Shown: in pieces, positions 63,278-64,000 of the stretch
Layout of the letters: each line of letters opens with the position of its first letter
How positions within the stretch are numbered: position 1 is the first letter of the stretch
Assembly (NCBI GenBank): GCA_932294295.1
Contig: OW028573.1
Location: forward strand, 62,473,829-62,537,828
From: Alitta virens
Lineage: Eukaryota; Annelida; Polychaeta; Phyllodocida; Nereididae
Direction of reading: 5' to 3'
DNA: 64,000 nt
Position numbers and translations under genes: made by a program
Notes under the pieces: model-generated
Databases searched by the model: none
What the model was told of the DNA's origin: nothing
The model's input: the letters and a program-made list of their open reading frames with translations, nothing else

Positions 63278-64000
63278 CTAATGCTGGAAATCAATGAAGA
63301 TCAATATACAGTTTATATTTCCCAACAACCAGCCAACAGTCCATGGTGAGATAAATCAATGAACACTTCACACATTTCGACAGGACATTGAATCAAGAAC
63401 TCATTAAGCTTATCTGGCAATGTTCTATCCCGGTCTAGACCTATTATTACTCTTTTCTTTCAGCCAAATAACACAGCAAAGATTGAATTCCAGGGTTGTA
63501 CGAAAGTAAAGTTGGGAGAAAGTCGAAGTAAACAACAATAATTTTTTCAGATTGGTGCAGTAATTGCTTTTAGGATTACCGTTCGTTTTGACTCCTGAAC
63601 GATTTTGGAATGGGTTTTTCTAAAGGAACTTCTCGCCAATCTTCACAAATCACTGCCTCACTCAAGACAGGGAGCAGAGACTAACCAAGTTCTCACTGAT
63701 TTTAAGTTGTACATGACCTTAATTTGTAAATGTCTAGTCTTACACAGACCCTGTTTAATCTTGATTAGGTCTAGTCAGAGTAAAAACTAGACAGCAACCA
63801 TTTTGCATTACAAGCAACACTCTGGACTATAATATACTGGATTAAATAAGGGCACAGTTTCTGGATTTTTCCTTTGCAGTTTGTTGTCTGTCATGTTCGT
63901 GACAAATTCCTGGTGTTTGATGTCAGAAATCACACGATTTTCCATATTTTCAAATAATCGTCAGTAGTAAAACCATATACGTATATGAAATATGAGAATA
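63278..64000 (-). other. Upstream intron of the membrane-protein gene (partial)
   Basis: AT-rich sequence with no exon recognised up to the window edge. The phase-1 acceptor at 63,278 shows that another coding exon lies further upstream. Confidence 0.6.

Overview
This is animal nuclear DNA, probably from a marine invertebrate. The evidence is one multi-exon gene with clean GT-AG introns and symmetric phase-1 exons for an extracellular domain, non-LTR retrotransposon remnants, tRNA-promoter-like (SINE-like) remnants, a MITE, a tandem satellite, and long stretches without coding exons. I see no bacterial-type operons, rRNA or intact tRNA genes. The exact phylum cannot be fixed from sequence alone.

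Layout. 0-3.1 kb: unique sequence, nothing recognised. 3.2-10.7 kb: an AT-rich transposon graveyard with a short inverted repeat (3.2 kb), a fold-back element made of inverted minisatellite arrays (4.08-4.96 kb), a minus-strand LINE 3' end (5.4-6.4 kb), a plus-strand LINE of another family (7.6-8.7 kb), a MITE with 37-bp inverted repeats (10.04-10.40 kb) and a second 3' tail of the first LINE family (10.5-10.7 kb). 10.7-21.7 kb: mostly unique, GC-richer, gene-free DNA with a degenerate tandem repeat carrying TGACTCAT boxes (17.9-18.4 kb) and a homeodomain/Sox/E-box cluster (20.4-20.6 kb). 21.69-23.23 kb: a near-perfect 14 x 110-bp tandem array, followed by a SINE-like remnant. 23.3-53.9 kb: alternating AT-rich and GC-richer gene-free DNA with SINE remnants (36.4 and 36.8 kb), a promoter-like block (38.5 kb), a paired USF/CTCF-like site (41.9 kb) and short tandem repeats (48 kb).

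53.9-64.0 kb: the one well-supported gene, on the minus strand. It encodes the C-terminal part of a single-pass membrane protein. In transcription order there are a sushi/CCP-like exon, a 21-residue juxtamembrane exon, a transmembrane exon and a last exon for a 153-residue tyrosine-rich cytoplasmic tail. The 5' exons lie beyond base 64,000.

Most of the window is therefore non-coding. The 10.7-53.9 kb interval behaves like a gene desert that may hold distal regulatory DNA, with CTCF-like motifs at 37.7, 41.9 and 59.8 kb as possible boundaries. The structurally most unusual items are the fold-back element, the homogeneous 110-bp array, the TGACTCAT repeat cluster and a family of dispersed, often inverted short motifs around GTCTTAAT..GAGGTTC.
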